Shown in pieces: positions 63,088 through 64,000 of a stretch of 64,000 nt of DNA; within the stretch, counting starts at the first letter, position 1, and every line of letters begins with the position of its first letter. This DNA comes from Bordetella sp. LUAb4 (lineage in GTDB: Bacteria; Pseudomonadota; Gammaproteobacteria; Burkholderiales; Burkholderiaceae_B). The notes under the pieces are model-generated. The model saw only the letters and a program-made list of their open reading frames with translations, ran no database searches and had not been told where the DNA came from. The stretch is from assembly GCF_021325795.1 (NCBI RefSeq), contig NZ_JAHPZX010000002.1, forward strand, positions 186,001 to 250,000. Reading direction: 5' to 3'. The translations under genes were made by a program, and so were the position numbers.

Positions 63088-63984
63088 ATGCCGCAAACAC
63101 TGGAAATTGAATACAAGCCCCAAGCGGCCGTGGTGTGGCTTTCGCGGCCCGATGTCCGCAATGCCATGGATCCGCTGATGGTCCAGGAGCTGGACGAGAC
63201 TTTCCAGGCGCTGGGCCGCGACCCGCAAGTGCGCGCGATCGTGCTGGCCGGCCGTGGCATCGGCTTCTGCGCCGGTGCCGATATCGGCCAGGCCCGCTAC
63301 GGCACGCAGCCTGGTGAAGAGGATGCGCGCGCCGACGCACTGGCCTGCGCGGCCATGCTGCACACCATCTATTCCTGCCCCAAGGCCACCATCGCCCGCG
63401 TCCACGGCATCTGCATGTCGGTAGGCATGGGCCTGGCGGCCGCCTGCGACATCACCATCGCATCGTCCCAGGCCACCTTCGCCCTGCCGGAAACGCGGCT
63501 GGGCCTGGCGCCCGCGGTGATCGCGCCCTATGTGCTGCGCGCCATCGGCCCGCGCCACGCGACGCGCTGGTTCCTGACTGGGGAGACCTTCAGCGCAACG
63601 GAAGCGTGGCGCATCGGCTTCGTGCATGACTTGTGCGAGCCGGAGTCGCTGGACATGCGCATTTCGGCGCTGGTGGACACCTTCATGCTGACGGCGCCGG
63701 ATGCGGTTTCCGCCACCAAGCAGTTGGTGCACGACCTGCCTTTGCGTTCGCTCGATGCCGACGCGGCGGGGACGGACGGCCACCAGGGCAACGCTGCCGA
63801 AGGGCACGGCAATGGTGGAGGCGGCGGGTTGAGCACCAACGCCAATGCCGACGCCGACCCGGCGGCGGGAGCCGCGGCCGCGGCCGCTATCGGTGCGTTG
63901 GCCACTAGCGCCGCGGTGCAGGGCACGCGCCTGCCGGACTGGGTCGTCGTGGGAAATCTGCCGGCGGGGCCGGCGCCGGCCTAG
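63088..63984 (+). CDS. Enoyl-CoA hydratase/isomerase-family protein with atypical C-terminus
   Basis: The product has 298 aa from the ATG at 63088 behind AGGGAA. Residues 1-225 are a normal crotonase: SRPDVRNAMD, oxyanion-hole GFCAGADI, and IARVHGICMSVGMGLAAACD with PETRLGLAPAVIAPYV. Catalytic-Glu positions look to be replaced or shifted, so a hydratase role is not assured. After about residue 232 the usual helical trimer-forming end is replaced by a Gly/Ala/Asn-rich tail (GNGGGGGLSTNANADADPAA). Read toward the right edge; ends 16 bases before the window limit. Confidence 0.85.
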   Translation: MPQTLEIEYKPQAAVVWLSRPDVRNAMDPLMVQELDETFQALGRDPQVRAIVLAGRGIGFCAGADIGQARYGTQPGEEDARADALACAAMLHTIYSCPKATIARVHGICMSVGMGLAAACDITIASSQATFALPETRLGLAPAVIAPYVLRAIGPRHATRWFLTGETFSATEAWRIGFVHDLCEPESLDMRISALVDTFMLTAPDAVSATKQLVHDLPLRSLDADAAGTDGHQGNAAEGHGNGGGGGLSTNANADADPAAGAAAAAAIGALATSAAVQGTRLPDWVVVGNLPAGPAPA

Positions 63985-64000
63985 GCGGTTGGCGGTTGGC

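Overview
The window looks like chromosome of a high-GC betaproteobacterium of the Alcaligenaceae (Bordetella/Achromobacter group). The evidence is four stand-alone Bug/TctC-type periplasmic binding proteins, GTP-type PEP carboxykinase, many LysR-type regulators paired with small catabolic clusters, and a large LapA/BrtA-like RTX adhesin locus. The genus is inferred from gene content and style, not from a marker gene.

Layout. 1-15.3 kb is a type I secretion and adhesin locus read leftward: TolC-like outer-membrane protein, a 70-aa unknown protein, LapB-like ABC exporter, LapC/HlyD-like adaptor, LuxR-type regulator, then a giant repeat adhesin that runs off the left edge. 15.3-16.1 kb is an AT-rich control region and a tRNA-Ala(CGC) with its own terminator. 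16.5-34.9 kb is mostly ordinary chromosome: a membrane protein, phospholipase C, a small lipoprotein, LysR regulators, two OmpA-like proteins, a PEP-mutase-family/Bug operon, a DUF2513 protein, a secreted XAC2610-like protein, pckG, zntB and an M20 amidohydrolase/Bug operon. 35.2-38.3 kb holds glpR-glpD with a candidate operator, followed by a BrnT/BrnA toxin-antitoxin pair. 38.7-42.0 kb holds an aldo/keto reductase and a divergent AraC/SDR pair with 9-bp minisatellites.

42.0-56.9 kb is the accessory part. It has a tandem pair of lower-GC genes whose products look like papain-fold cysteine proteases or transferases with an exported-effector build (disordered N-terminus, then Cys-His-Asp core). 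It continues with YbaK, an NRDE-family protein and an alcohol/aldehyde oxidation operon (GMC oxidoreductase, aldehyde dehydrogenase, Bug protein, convergent LysR). Next is a second tandem pair encoding 670-677 aa proteins whose last ~185 residues resemble the type III secretion filament protein EspA, carried behind a very long low-complexity N-terminus. About 0.4 kb upstream of that pair is an array of TTAAG-like half-sites at an exact 11-bp period, a geometry expected of an OmpR/PhoB-family regulator. No type III apparatus gene lies in the window, so both pairs are candidate orphan type III substrates. 57-64 kb returns to housekeeping genes: ArfB, an LLM flavin oxidoreductase, thioredoxin, YigZ, an MFS exporter, the ABC-F protein YbiT and a crotonase with an odd C-terminus.

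No insertion sequence, prophage or CRISPR array was seen. The long reading frames opposite the adhesin, the phospholipase and the EspA-like genes are GC-driven antisense frames.
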